Source of the DNA: Rhodoplanes sp. Z2-YC6860
Lineage (GTDB): Bacteria > Pseudomonadota > Alphaproteobacteria > Rhizobiales > Xanthobacteraceae
Direction of reading: 5' to 3'
Length of the DNA: 64,000 bases
Assembly: GCF_001579845.1 (NCBI RefSeq)
Contig: NZ_CP007440.1
Location: forward strand, 2,236,001-2,300,000
Shown: positions 8,840 through 16,837 of the stretch, piece after piece
How the letters are laid out: the number at the start of each line of letters is the position of its first letter
Numbering within the stretch: the stretch's first letter is position 1
Made by a program: the position numbers and the translations under genes
Notes under the pieces: generated by a model
Told to the model about the DNA's origin: nothing
Seen by the model: the letters and a program-made list of their open reading frames with translations, nothing else
Database searches by the model: none

Positions 8840-8861
8840 ATGACGGATTCTCCCTGGAACC

Positions 8862-9827
8862 TTATTGCGGCTGATAGCCGGCGGCCTTGACGATCTTGGC
8901 GTTGAGCTCGATCTGCTTCTGAACGAAACCTTCGAACTCGGCGGTCGCCATCGGCATCGGGCTGCCACCGAGCGCGAGCAGTTTGTCGGCAACGTCTTTC
9001 ATGTTCAAGGCCAGGGCGATATGGCGGTTGAGCTGCTCGACGATCGGCCTCGGTGTTTTGGCCGGTGCAAAGGCGCCGACCCAGAACTGGTATTCGGCGT
9101 CGGCAAGGCCGAGTTCGCGCAGCGTTGCGACCTCCGGCAGAGACGGCAGGCGCTTCGGCGAGCTCACCGCGAGCGAATTGATCTGGCCCTGACGCGTGAG
9201 CGGAACCGCGTTCGCGGCCGGCGTGGGGTACATATCAAGGCGGCCTGCGATCATTTCGGTCATCGCCTCGGGCGTGCCGCGGAACGGCACGTGCGTGGTC
9301 GGATATCCAGCGGTGAGCCGCAGCAATTCCATGAACAGATGGCCTGACGAGCCGGCGCCGGCGGTGCCGTAGAGAATACTCCCGCCGGGCTTCTTGGCGG
9401 TTTCGATCAGCTCTTTCAGGCTTTTGAACTTGGTGTTGGTGCCGACCAGGAACGGAATATCGGCAATGGCGCCGATCGGCGCGAAGTCGTCGGCGACGCT
9501 GTAAGGCAGCTTCGCGTAGGTCGAGGCCACCACCACGTGAGAGGTCGAATTGACCAGGATGGTGTAACCGTCCGGATCCGACTTGGCTGCAAGATAGGAG
9601 CCGAGCGAGGTCCCGGCGCCACCCTTGTTCTCGACCACGAAAGTCTGGCCGAGCTGCCGGCTGACCTGATCGAATACGGTGCGGGCCGCGATATCGGTGC
9701 TGCTGCCGGCTGTGAACGGCACGATCACCTTGATCGGCTGCCGCGACGGCCAGTCCTGCGCATGAGCGGCGAGGGGACATGACAAAGTGAGCAGCAGGGC
9801 CAATGGCCCGAAAATCCTGCGAAGCAT
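8862..9827 (-). CDS. Tripartite tricarboxylate transporter substrate-binding protein (Bug/TctC family)
   Basis: Periplasmic binding protein of 321 residues with a cleavable leader (LALLLTLSCPLAAHAQDWPS). Family signatures: PIKVIVPFTAGSSTDIAART, VVENKGGAGTSLGS, AKSDPDGYTILV, THVPFRGTPEAM, LPEVATLRELG. Typical ligands are organic acids, often aromatic carboxylates. No TctAB membrane genes are adjacent, which is usual for orphan Bug genes. The divergent amidohydrolase 135 bp away suggests uptake of that enzyme's substrate. Confidence 0.9.
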   Translation of the reverse strand: MLRRIFGPLALLLTLSCPLAAHAQDWPSRQPIKVIVPFTAGSSTDIAARTVFDQVSRQLGQTFVVENKGGAGTSLGSYLAAKSDPDGYTILVNSTSHVVVASTYAKLPYSVADDFAPIGAIADIPFLVGTNTKFKSLKELIETAKKPGGSILYGTAGAGSSGHLFMELLRLTAGYPTTHVPFRGTPEAMTEMIAGRLDMYPTPAANAVPLTRQGQINSLAVSSPKRLPSLPEVATLRELGLADAEYQFWVGAFAPAKTPRPIVEQLNRHIALALNMKDVADKLLALGGSPMPMATAEFEGFVQKQIELNAKIVKAAGYQPQ

Positions 9828-9961
9828 CCGTCCCTCTGTCGCCGCCGTGTTGTTTTGCCGTCATCATAGAGAGAAGCTTTATGGCGGGTCCAGCACGATC
9901 CCGCCGTGACAGGCGGTCGCGCCCTTGATACCAAACGGGCTTGAATCCGAAGGGGAGTGGA

Positions 9962-10930
9962 ATGTTCAAGAAGCCGAATTGCCCGGTCATCGCCGTCGAA
10001 GAGCATTATTGGGACGCTGAACTGTCCAAAACCTATGTCGGTCTCGAATCCGGCCGGCCCGGTCCGCAGATGGACCGGCTGTTCGATCTCGGTGCGCTCC
10101 GCATCAAGGAGATGGACGAGGTCGGCATCGACATGCAGGTGATCTCGCATGGCGCGCCCTCGGCGCAGAAGCTGCCGGCCGAAGGCGCGGCCCACTTGGT
10201 GCGTGGCGTCAACGACCGCCTTGCAGCCGCTTGCGCCGCGAACCCGAAGCGCTTCGCCGCCTTCGCGGCGCTGCCGTCGAACGATCCCAAAGCCGCGGCC
10301 GACGAACTCGAGCGCACCGTGACCAAGCTCGGCTTCAAGGGCGCGATGATGCACGGGCTCTCGAACGGCACCTTCCTCGACGACAAGCGCTTCTGGCCGA
10401 TCTACGAGCGAGCCGAGGCGCTCGACGTGCCGATTTATTTCCATCCGGCGACGCCGGATCCGCGAGTCGGCGACGTCTACTATGCCGACTACGCCAAGGA
10501 TTTCCCGATGGTGGTGCGCGCGGCCTGGGGCTACACGGTCGAGACCGCGACTACAGCGATCCGCATGGTGCTGTCGGGCGTGTTCGAAAAGCATCCGAAG
10601 CTGAAGGTCATCCTCGGCCATCTCGGAGAGACGCTGCCCTTCCTGGTGTGGCGCGTCGACCACGCCATCGCGCGGCCGGGCGCCGCCAAGACCATCAGCT
10701 TCCGCGACATCTTCTGCGGCAACTTCTACGTCACGACGAGCGGCAACTTCTCGACGCCGGCGCTGATGTGCTGCGTGCAGGAAATGGGCGTCGACCGCAT
10801 CCTGTTCGCGGTCGACTGGCCGTTCGTGGTCAATCCGCCCGGCGTGAAGTGGATGGAAGGCGTGCCGCTCTGCGACGAGGACAAGGCGAAAATCCTCAGC
10901 GGCAACACCAAGCGGCTGTTGCGGATGTGA
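9962..10930 (+). CDS. Amidohydrolase-2 family decarboxylase/hydrolase
   Basis: A 322-residue TIM-barrel enzyme of the ACMSD / gamma-resorcylate decarboxylase group. Features: N-terminal VIAVEEHYWD (E-x-H in place of H-x-H, as in resorcylate decarboxylases), metal or substrate His in PIYFHPATPDPR, KLKVILGHLGETLPF (His) and the catalytic Asp in ILFAVDWPFV. ATG 9962 has AGGGGAGTGG directly upstream; an upstream TTG at 9941 is less likely. It probably decarboxylates or hydrolyses an aromatic acid; the exact substrate is unknown. Confidence 0.85.
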   Translation: MFKKPNCPVIAVEEHYWDAELSKTYVGLESGRPGPQMDRLFDLGALRIKEMDEVGIDMQVISHGAPSAQKLPAEGAAHLVRGVNDRLAAACAANPKRFAAFAALPSNDPKAAADELERTVTKLGFKGAMMHGLSNGTFLDDKRFWPIYERAEALDVPIYFHPATPDPRVGDVYYADYAKDFPMVVRAAWGYTVETATTAIRMVLSGVFEKHPKLKVILGHLGETLPFLVWRVDHAIARPGAAKTISFRDIFCGNFYVTTSGNFSTPALMCCVQEMGVDRILFAVDWPFVVNPPGVKWMEGVPLCDEDKAKILSGNTKRLLRM

Positions 10931-11023
10931 GCGCCGGTGGCCGCGCCGAGCGGACTGCCGTTTCCTTGCATTTTGCGTTAATCGCGAACTGCTATATTTT
11001 CTCCAATCGCTGCTTCGCGATCT

Positions 11024-11099
11024 GGGCCTGTAGCTCAATGGTTAGAGCCGACCGCTCATAACGGTCTGGTTGCAGGTTCGAGTCCTGCCGGGCCCACCA
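11024..11099 (+). tRNA. tRNA with CAT anticodon, probably tRNA-Ile2 (lysidine type)
   Basis: Cloverleaf readable by eye: acceptor GGGCCTG pairs with CGGGCCC, D arm TAGCTCAATGGTTAGAGC, anticodon stem GACCG / CGGTC around loop CTCATAA, T arm GCAGG TTCGAGT CCTGC, and encoded CCA at 11097-11099. The anticodon is CAT. The TTAGAGC and CTCATAA context resembles bacterial tRNA-Ile2 (CAU modified by TilS) as much as elongator tRNA-Met, so identity between these is not certain. An integrase ends 8 bp downstream, marking this as the insertion target. Confidence 0.92.
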
Positions 11100-11107
11100 T
11101 GTTTTCA

Positions 11108-12367
11108 TTAGCGTTTCTGACTTTTGCGCTGATCGGAATTTTTGCCGACCACAGATTCGACCACAGAAACGTTTTTCTTGGCTGACCTGCCGCCAAATGC
11201 ATTGGCTGCTTCCCGCAAATAATCGGGATGATGGTGGCCGTAAGTGTTGAGCAGCACCTCGACCGACATGCCGAGATAGCCGGCAGCGGTCCACACCGGC
11301 ACGCCAGCCTGCATCAGCCACGTCGCCGCCGTGTGTCGCAACGTGTGTGGCGTGACGTTGCCGCCTTGCTTCGAAAGTCCTGCCAGTCTGGTGGCCGTGT
11401 TCAACGCCGTCTTGACCGACTTGACCGGCTTGCCGCGCCATTCGACGAAATAATTCGACGCAATACCCAAGCGGACCCATCGCCGCATATGCGCGAGCAG
11501 CCGAGGCGGGATGGGTGCCGGCGGTTGTCGCTTGTTCGTTTCGCGCCGGCCTTGGGCCAAGCGATAGAAGATGCCGCCATCGAGGTCGATAAACGAGCGG
11601 CCAATCCCGCGGATTGGCGATGCGGTCGCGATCGCGCCGGCGCGGGTGCCGGTGTACAAGCCAACCAGCAAGAACCGCGCGAGATGGCGGAGAGGCCGCT
11701 TGTCGGTCTGGATCTTCTGGCCCTTGAGGGGGCCGCGATGGCAGGTCTGAGTCTCGCGGTACCGCCAGCAGGTCCAGATCAGCTTGGCCGCCTCGGATCG
11801 CGTCAGCCAGCGCTCGCGCGGCGCGCCTTTCGGCGGCAGCCAGACGTTGACGATCTCGCGGTGCAGGTTTTCGGCAGCATGGTGCCCAATCGCGGCCCGC
11901 AGATCTTCCAGGTCTCGCCGGGCGCCGCCAGCGCAGACAATCCGCTCTTGGCCATCAGCAGACTTGATCCACTTGGCGCCGCGCTTTTTCGCGTACTCTT
12001 TGCAGGTGGCGGTCGACACCTCGGAAAGCATCAGGCCGCCCCAGAACGAGTTCAGCCTGAGGATGCGGCCCTCGAACTTGCTGCGACTCGCTTGCTCGTC
12101 GCCCTTGTCGTCTACGTAGATCGTGAGAACATCGGCGACGTCGATGACCTCAATGGTCTTGGCTTTCCGCTCAGGCCGGTACTTGGTCGCAATGTGGTCC
12201 GCTAAGGCTTGCTGAGCCGCTTCGGGCGGTCCTTTGTCAGTCGGGCTTGCAACGCATCCCGTGGCGAAATCGCGGTCGCCGTCGCGGATAATCCAGACGG
12301 CCTTGCGGCCGATTTCGGGTCGAGCGGCACGTTTGTAAAGTCTTGGTCCTTTGCTTGGACGCGGCAT
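11108..12367 (-). CDS. Site-specific tyrosine recombinase (integrase)
   Basis: A 419-residue integrase. The catalytic domain has Arg I in GLYTGTRAGAI, the His-x-x-Arg box in VTPHTLRHTAATW, a third position in GYLGMSVEVLLNTYGHHHP, and nucleophile Tyr in NTYGHHHP. The N-terminal half carries a likely core-binding domain. It is transcribed toward the tRNA and stops 8 bp from its CCA end, so the attachment site should lie in the tRNA 3' half. It overlaps the upstream excisionase-like gene by 166 bp, in another frame. Confidence 0.92.
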   Translation of the reverse strand: MPRPSKGPRLYKRAARPEIGRKAVWIIRDGDRDFATGCVASPTDKGPPEAAQQALADHIATKYRPERKAKTIEVIDVADVLTIYVDDKGDEQASRSKFEGRILRLNSFWGGLMLSEVSTATCKEYAKKRGAKWIKSADGQERIVCAGGARRDLEDLRAAIGHHAAENLHREIVNVWLPPKGAPRERWLTRSEAAKLIWTCWRYRETQTCHRGPLKGQKIQTDKRPLRHLARFLLVGLYTGTRAGAIATASPIRGIGRSFIDLDGGIFYRLAQGRRETNKRQPPAPIPPRLLAHMRRWVRLGIASNYFVEWRGKPVKSVKTALNTATRLAGLSKQGGNVTPHTLRHTAATWLMQAGVPVWTAAGYLGMSVEVLLNTYGHHHPDYLREAANAFGGRSAKKNVSVVESVVGKNSDQRKSQKR

Positions 12368-12567
12368 AACTGCCTCATGCGCTCAATCGCGATCAGTGTT
12401 GTGTAGTCTTTTCCGGCAATTCGCTCGATCGTTAACCGGCCTCGCGAGGCCTCTCGGCGCAAGCCTGATTCTGACATCGAACCGTCCGGGAATGCAATTT
12501 TGGCTGCGGTTCGAAGCCGGAGTGGATCATCGGGTCGAATTGCGCCCGTCGAAAATTTCGCCAGCAT
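12202..12567 (-). CDS. Excisionase-like small DNA-binding protein
   Basis: A 121-residue protein immediately upstream of the integrase. Residues 15-70 (LRTAAKIAFPDGSMSESGLR ... GRLTIERIAGKDYTTLIAIERM) have the layout of a MerR/Xis winged helix: an alpha-helix pair, then an Arg-rich turn and a beta hairpin, as in excisionases paired with tyrosine integrases. Its C-terminal part overlaps the integrase start by 166 bp. I infer a directionality factor; no family was confirmed. Confidence 0.6.
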   Translation of the reverse strand: MLAKFSTGAIRPDDPLRLRTAAKIAFPDGSMSESGLRREASRGRLTIERIAGKDYTTLIAIERMRQLCRVQAKDQDFTNVPLDPKSAARPSGLSATATAISPRDALQARLTKDRPKRLSKP

Positions 12568-12705
12568 GCGTTACCGTCGTTGCAAATATCCTTTGTCGGC
12601 AAACATGTGAACTCCGAATTTGAGCGGTAAAAGAGAGGCAAATACCCGCCTAATGGCGAATGGGATTCTGGGGTTGAGGCCACCACTGAAGGCTGGAGGA
12701 TAGGG

Positions 12706-13176
12706 ATGACTACAAGAAACATAACGAAGTCCAAGGCAGACCTACTACTCAAGGGGATCAGAGCCGCGAACAAACGAGCTAGCCAGCGATCAGTTGTCCC
12801 GAAGGGGACGAGGAGACTTAGTAATGAGTGGGATCGGATGATTTCTTCAGCAGTAAAAAGGGCCTTCAAAATGTCGGGCCTCAATCCAAGCCGGGAAGAC
12901 GACTGTCATGAGCTGTTAGGTTATCTTGCTGCGCTGATTTATGCGGGCGCCGGCCGTGGTCATCCGATTGAATGGACGCCCAGCAAGCTCCGGCGGATAG
13001 CTCGCGAGGTTGCGGCTATGCAAGGAAATTCGACATCGGGCCGATTGTCCGAGCGAGCATGTTGCGAACAGTTGATCAAAATTCCCCGCTATAAGAAATA
13101 CACCGCGCGAACATTATTGAGGGTTCTTCAACGCGCGAAGGCGATTGATTCGAAACGCAAGCAGGTCGAGGCTTGA
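12706..13176 (+). CDS. Hypothetical protein of the integrated element
   Basis: A 156-residue basic protein with no family I recognise. ATG 12706 is preceded by GGAGG with good spacing, which supports a real gene. It is predicted mostly helical, with a Lys/Arg-rich N-terminus, a central DDCHELLGYLAALIYAGAG segment and a basic end. It is divergent from the excisionase-like gene, as accessory cargo beside an integrase often is. No membrane segment. Confidence 0.6.
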   Translation: MTTRNITKSKADLLLKGIRAANKRASQRSVVPKGTRRLSNEWDRMISSAVKRAFKMSGLNPSREDDCHELLGYLAALIYAGAGRGHPIEWTPSKLRRIAREVAAMQGNSTSGRLSERACCEQLIKIPRYKKYTARTLLRVLQRAKAIDSKRKQVEA

Positions 13177-13339
13177 GTGTCTCTAAGTTTTCAACGGCCA
13201 TTTTCGCCGCGGGCGTCGACTCACCGTCGATGGTCGGACTTGAGGGGCGCAGCTCCCAGAGCGGAAATTCAGACTCCTTTTAGCGCCTTTCGCTTGCTGG
13301 TTTCTTGATTGTGGTTCCTACGGATTCAGCCGTCAGGAC

Positions 13340-13365
13340 CCGTGAAGTTCTCGCGGACTTCACGG
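13340..13365 (+). promoter_or_regulatory. Hairpin in a gene leader
   Basis: A 9-bp perfect inverted repeat, CCGTGAAGT and ACTTCACGG, with an 8-nt loop, ends 30 bp before the next ATG. There is no T-run, so it is more likely an operator or leader structure than a terminator. Confidence 0.4.
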
Positions 13366-13395
13366 ATAGCCCCAACCAAATGAAAGGTAGTTGAA

Positions 13396-13779
13396 ATGGA
13401 GAAAGAAAAATCTGGACCGAAAGGAGGGTCGTCGAAACTCAAAGCCAGGCTTGCCAAAATTCGGCGGGCGGCGCCCTCGCACTTCCTCAACGCACAGTAC
13501 AGGTGGTTCCGCCGGAGCTATCGCCTATGCTGTTCGCTGACCAGGCACGAGCGGAAAGAACTCCGACAACTTCACAAGGCAAACGGCGGCGTCGTGCCCC
13601 GGAAGAGCGACAAGGTCATGCGGATGATAATCGATTTGACGGCCCGTGAGCATGTCAAACCGAAGATGAAGCTTCGATATGCGACTCGTTTGGCGGAAGC
13701 CCGACAAGCTAAGGTCTTGCCGAAAAATTTGCGCGATTGGATTGAAAGTCACGGCGGTATCAATGGTACTGCGAAATAG
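13396..13779 (+). CDS. Hypothetical basic protein
   Basis: A 127-residue very basic protein, rich in Lys and Arg (KLKARLAKIRRAAPSHFLNAQ ..., LTRHERKELRQLHKANGG), with no recognised domain. An AAAGG lies upstream of ATG 13396. The character suggests nucleic-acid binding, but this is only inference. It lies on the integrated element, 220 bp after another hypothetical gene on the same strand. Confidence 0.55.
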   Translation: MEKEKSGPKGGSSKLKARLAKIRRAAPSHFLNAQYRWFRRSYRLCCSLTRHERKELRQLHKANGGVVPRKSDKVMRMIIDLTAREHVKPKMKLRYATRLAEARQAKVLPKNLRDWIESHGGINGTAK

Positions 13780-13795
13780 AACCGCCATTTGACCT

Positions 13796-13820
13796 GTCCC
13801 GGGGGCGTGCCCCCCGGGAC
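13796..13820 (+). terminator. Strong GC hairpin after a hypothetical gene
   Basis: A perfect 10-bp stem, GTCCCGGGGG with CCCCCGGGAC, and 5-nt loop, 17 bp after the stop of the upstream gene. There is no clear T-run, so termination is likely but not proven. Confidence 0.55.
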
Positions 13821-13996
13821 GCATGTTTACGTTCGTTGGAGGCTGCTCATGTTGTGCTTTCTCTGAAAGCACACTTCACAACGTAAATCACGTGCTCATG
13901 GCACTTAACTAGCCAATCTACTGCCATTATCGACCAAAATTCAGATCACTGTACATATGTAAATGATCTCACCGTCATCAGTACGAGTGAGAAATC

Positions 13997-14617
13997 ATGT
14001 CTTGGAAATCAGTACCTGGCTTGCGTAGACAGGAACGCGAAGCCCTCAGTAATGTACGTTATGCCTTCAGGGTCGCCGGAAATCTGCATCTGCTGACCCG
14101 GGGAGATGAGCGCAAGATTGGTCGCGGTCCGGCGATCGATCTTAATGCCGCGAACCCTTCTTCCAGAGTTCTCCTGGGGAACGCTGTCTGGAGGGAGCTA
14201 GGCTCTCACTTTCATCTTTCCGAATCTCAGCTGATCCCTGCGAGGCCGCTATTCTCCGTCACGACGGTCGATATCGCTTGCATGACTGCTGTCGATGCCA
14301 CTCAAGTGAATGTCGACGCTTTCATAAGGCATCTGCGTCATGGCCTCCGAGGGCTGTCTTACGTGGGAATGGTAGACCCCGCTCTTTATGCAGACATCAG
14401 ACCAGGCACTGAGTTTTTAGAGAGAACTGGGGTCAACTGGCATCTGCACTTGTTCGCCTGGGGGGAAGATCGAACGGAGATGGGTCTCAGAGCAGGGGAG
14501 ATGAATGCCCGCAGTGACAACTATCGCCCTCTCATTCCGCGCCCTCAAGCCTCATGTTCTCAGATGAAGTGTCCGAGAAATTTTTTACGAAAAGAGCGGT
14601 GCGGCTTGAACGGCTAG
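13997..14617 (+). CDS. Possible HUH-type replication/relaxase-like protein, C-terminally truncated
   Basis: A 206-residue protein with no confident family. Features compatible with a Rep-like HUH fold: a hydrophobic strand LFSVTTVD (motif I-like) followed 60 residues later by VNWHLHLFAWG, a His-hydrophobic-His motif. The expected third motif with catalytic Tyr is not seen. The last ~30 residues (after RPLIPRP) look out of register, rich in Cys, Arg and Lys, suggesting a frameshift or truncation near 14,545. The start at 13997 is ATG. Could equally be an unrelated hypothetical protein. Confidence 0.4.
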   Translation: MSWKSVPGLRRQEREALSNVRYAFRVAGNLHLLTRGDERKIGRGPAIDLNAANPSSRVLLGNAVWRELGSHFHLSESQLIPARPLFSVTTVDIACMTAVDATQVNVDAFIRHLRHGLRGLSYVGMVDPALYADIRPGTEFLERTGVNWHLHLFAWGEDRTEMGLRAGEMNARSDNYRPLIPRPQASCSQMKCPRNFLRKERCGLNG

Positions 14618-14829
14618 AGATGCGCAGGAGCTCTTACGTGGAGAACCTCCGTAGCTGGAAAAACAGTTCCGGTGCACAGGCGCTCGCGGACGCGATAGCT
14701 GGTTGTGCACGTAACCGGCGTTGCAGAAGCATTGCTTGGCGTCATGAACGCCAGCTCGGAATTGCGGCTCAGAGTTTGGCGAAGCTGGTCGTTCAGGGAA
14801 CGGATTTGATCGGTCTTGGTATTCATCGG
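14614..14829 (-). pseudogene. DUF3768-like N-terminal fragment
   Basis: ATG 14829 is preceded by GGAGACACCG. The start MNTKTDQIRSLNDQLRQTLS matches the usual opening of DUF3768 proteins from rhizobia (IRxLND.LRxT), including a following Met-Thr. The acidic, aromatic body of that family (FDDF..DNDPxGEHDFG) is absent and the rest reads as low-complexity to a stop after 71 residues, so it appears truncated or recombined. It overlaps the end of the opposite gene by 4 bp. Confidence 0.4.
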
Positions 14830-15012
14830 TGTCTCCATGATTGGGAATCAAGGCAGCCGCGCTCGCTCCGCCGAGACGCGGCTGTAGAATCAGAGGTGAG
14901 ATCGGAGATTGGGTTGCCCGCCGGCTAGGAGCACGAGCGGGTCAGGAATGTGTCTCGATGCAGTGGGCGACGATTAACGTGAGGCGCCGGATCGAGACCT
15001 TCAGGTTGGCCA

Positions 15013-15615
15013 TCAAGCCTTGAACGATGGCGACGTATTCAGCAGCGCGACGGCATCAGCATGGACCGTAAACGGCTTCCATTTTGGGTAGTCGCGCCAC
15101 CGGACAGTCAGCATGTCGTCTTTGCGCTCGATCACGATGCACTCCCACCATCCGTCCCGAAGCGTCTCTTGCACTAGGACCAGTTGATCTTTGCCGATGT
15201 CCGTCCAAGTCTTTGGCAAGCCCTCAGACCCGACCGAATTGCCTTCCTTGCCGGCTTCGTTCAGCGGGATCTTGGTGAAGCCATTAGGAGCCGCTGAGCC
15301 TTTGGCCGCACTCGATGTGGCTGTTCCGCCGGCAAGGGCTAGTATCTGGTCGTACAGCGCTTGCTTTACGTTCGGCACCAGGCCCGCGCCGGTTGAGTTG
15401 ATACGGCCGACAGGTAGCCGTCCCGCGACTTGAGCAAACTCTTCGGTGGTCACTTTCAGCACGTTCAGTTTGAGCTGCTGAGCCGCCTTGATGGCGAGGT
15501 CGCACAGGCGTTCGGGAAAGCGTCCAGCCTGTGGCTTGTTGTTGGCATCGAGGCCGTACAGCACGACCGGAACGGCGACGGTGACTTTCGACTTGGCTTT
15601 GGCAGATTGATTCAT
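15013..15615 (-). CDS. Hypothetical protein with C-terminal Tudor/SH3-like segment
   Basis: A 200-residue protein starting at ATG 15615 with GGAGA upstream. The N-terminal part (VAVPVVLYGLDANNKPQAGR, then an Ala/Leu helix) is unfamiliar. The last 50 residues (DGWWECIVIERKDDMLTVRWRDYPKWKPFTVHADAVALL) have the aromatic strand pattern of a small beta-barrel such as Tudor or SH3. A terminator precedes it on the same strand, so it is its own transcription unit. Function unknown. Confidence 0.6.
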   Translation of the reverse strand: MNQSAKAKSKVTVAVPVVLYGLDANNKPQAGRFPERLCDLAIKAAQQLKLNVLKVTTEEFAQVAGRLPVGRINSTGAGLVPNVKQALYDQILALAGGTATSSAAKGSAAPNGFTKIPLNEAGKEGNSVGSEGLPKTWTDIGKDQLVLVQETLRDGWWECIVIERKDDMLTVRWRDYPKWKPFTVHADAVALLNTSPSFKA

Positions 15616-15630
15616 GGTGGGTCTCCGGAA

Positions 15631-15657
15631 TCAAAAAGGAGGCCGCAAGGCCTCCTT
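15631..15657 (-). terminator. Rho-independent terminator (minus strand)
   Basis: The stem AAGGAGGCC / GGCCTCCTT with loop GCAA is followed on the minus strand by a run of five T. It should end transcription coming from the HhH-GPD-like gene upstream and insulate the next gene. Confidence 0.85.
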
Positions 15658-15793
15658 GCATGGTTGATGTGCGGCGCGGATTAAGGTGGCTACGCTTAGA
15701 AGGTCGAAGCTGATCTTCGAGACGTGGCCGATCCGGCCGGCAGCAGTCACAACATAAGCTGCATTTTTATCATAACACACCTATAAGTTGTAG

Positions 15794-16837
15794 TCAAGCC
15801 GCTAAAATCGCGTGTTTTTGCTGTGTTTTATGCAGCGTTACGCGATCGCAGCGGCTGCGCAGCTGACAATAGACGTTGTCGCAAGGGGCAAGGTCGTGAA
15901 TTCGATTGCCATTGCAGGCATCGAGACCGCCTTCGCTGCAGTACCGCCAGATCGCGAGCTGCACAAACCGAGGGAATGCTGTTGGGAACGTCGGGTTGAA
16001 TGCCCGAGCGTCGATTCGCTGTGCCATGCGCTCGATCAGCTCAGCGCAGCCGTTGGGTCGATAGCACGCCGCGCCATACGGGTGATCTGCGCCGAACCGA
16101 GCCAGAATCCCGGTTCGATGCAGCCAATTATGGACGAGGGTGTCGACGACGATAAAGCTTGCGCCGACCTCGAGCCAATACCGGCGGCGGCGGCCGGCGC
16201 CCAGCAACAATGATGACAGGGCCATCGTGGTGACTTTGTCCGAAATTCCATACACACCCCGCAGTGGGTCAACGAGTGCGGCGCGCATCGCTGTCAACCG
16301 CTCGTGCTCCGGGAGACCCGCGCAATCAGCCAGCTGACGTTCGATCCATCCCACGAAATCACCGCCAGCGACATCGCGCATGAACAGAAACAGGCTGTAG
16401 GCGGTTTGGTTGAGACGCCCGTTTCGTAGTTCATGTCTTGGCAAAGGACAGCCAGCTATATGGCTTGGCTCAGAGCAGGTCGCTGAGCCCTTCTCATACC
16501 GACAGTCGTCGAACAGCCAAAAGCCACCGAGCTTGGGGCAGTCTGGCCTGGGTCGCAGGGCGCGGGCGGCATCTGTCCAGGTGACGTTGCCGTGTGCGCG
16601 CAAGTACTGCTTGGCAACACGATCGGCGATGCCTTGAAAGCTCAACACGTCCATGAGCCAGTCGTACAAGGCAGGAGTGTCGTGGCGCCGCACTGCTCCA
16701 GTGACGCCCCGGCGAGACAGCTGGGCTCGGCCTTCGTCGACGAAACCGAATGGCCCGGCCAATCTGCAAGCACACTGCACCAGCGGCAGCGCGTGGCTCA
16801 TTGGGTCGTCGACCTTAAGGATTGAGCGTTTTGTCAA
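15794..16837 (-). CDS. Endonuclease-III-like HhH-GPD protein with four-Cys cluster
   Basis: A 347-residue protein that I place in the HhH-GPD DNA glycosylase superfamily by motif. VYGISDKVTTMAL aligns with the EndoIII hairpin LPGVGRKTANVVL and keeps the Lys. FIVVDTLVHNWLHRTG aligns with AVDTHIFRVCNRT and keeps the catalytic Asp. The C-terminal CNGNRIHDLAPC..VYCQLRSRC gives four Cys in the place of the 4Fe-4S loop (spacing 10-4-5 instead of 6-2-5). An extra Cys group (about residues 100-130) may bind zinc. TTG 16837 overlaps the integrase stop as TTGA; ATG 16801 is an alternative. It probably acts on DNA bases; substrate unknown. Confidence 0.6.
   Translation of the reverse strand: MTKRSILKVDDPMSHALPLVQCACRLAGPFGFVDEGRAQLSRRGVTGAVRRHDTPALYDWLMDVLSFQGIADRVAKQYLRAHGNVTWTDAARALRPRPDCPKLGGFWLFDDCRYEKGSATCSEPSHIAGCPLPRHELRNGRLNQTAYSLFLFMRDVAGGDFVGWIERQLADCAGLPEHERLTAMRAALVDPLRGVYGISDKVTTMALSSLLLGAGRRRRYWLEVGASFIVVDTLVHNWLHRTGILARFGADHPYGAACYRPNGCAELIERMAQRIDARAFNPTFPTAFPRFVQLAIWRYCSEGGLDACNGNRIHDLAPCDNVYCQLRSRCDRVTLHKTQQKHAILAA

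Noticed and set aside
9725-11038. 437-codon minus-strand frame
   Set aside because: Antisense to the amidohydrolase gene and running into the tRNA; no family pattern.
11024-11099. Plain elongator tRNA-Met
   Set aside because: Anticodon CAT fits, but the D-loop and anticodon-loop context looks more like tRNA-Ile2; left as probable Ile2, not excluded.
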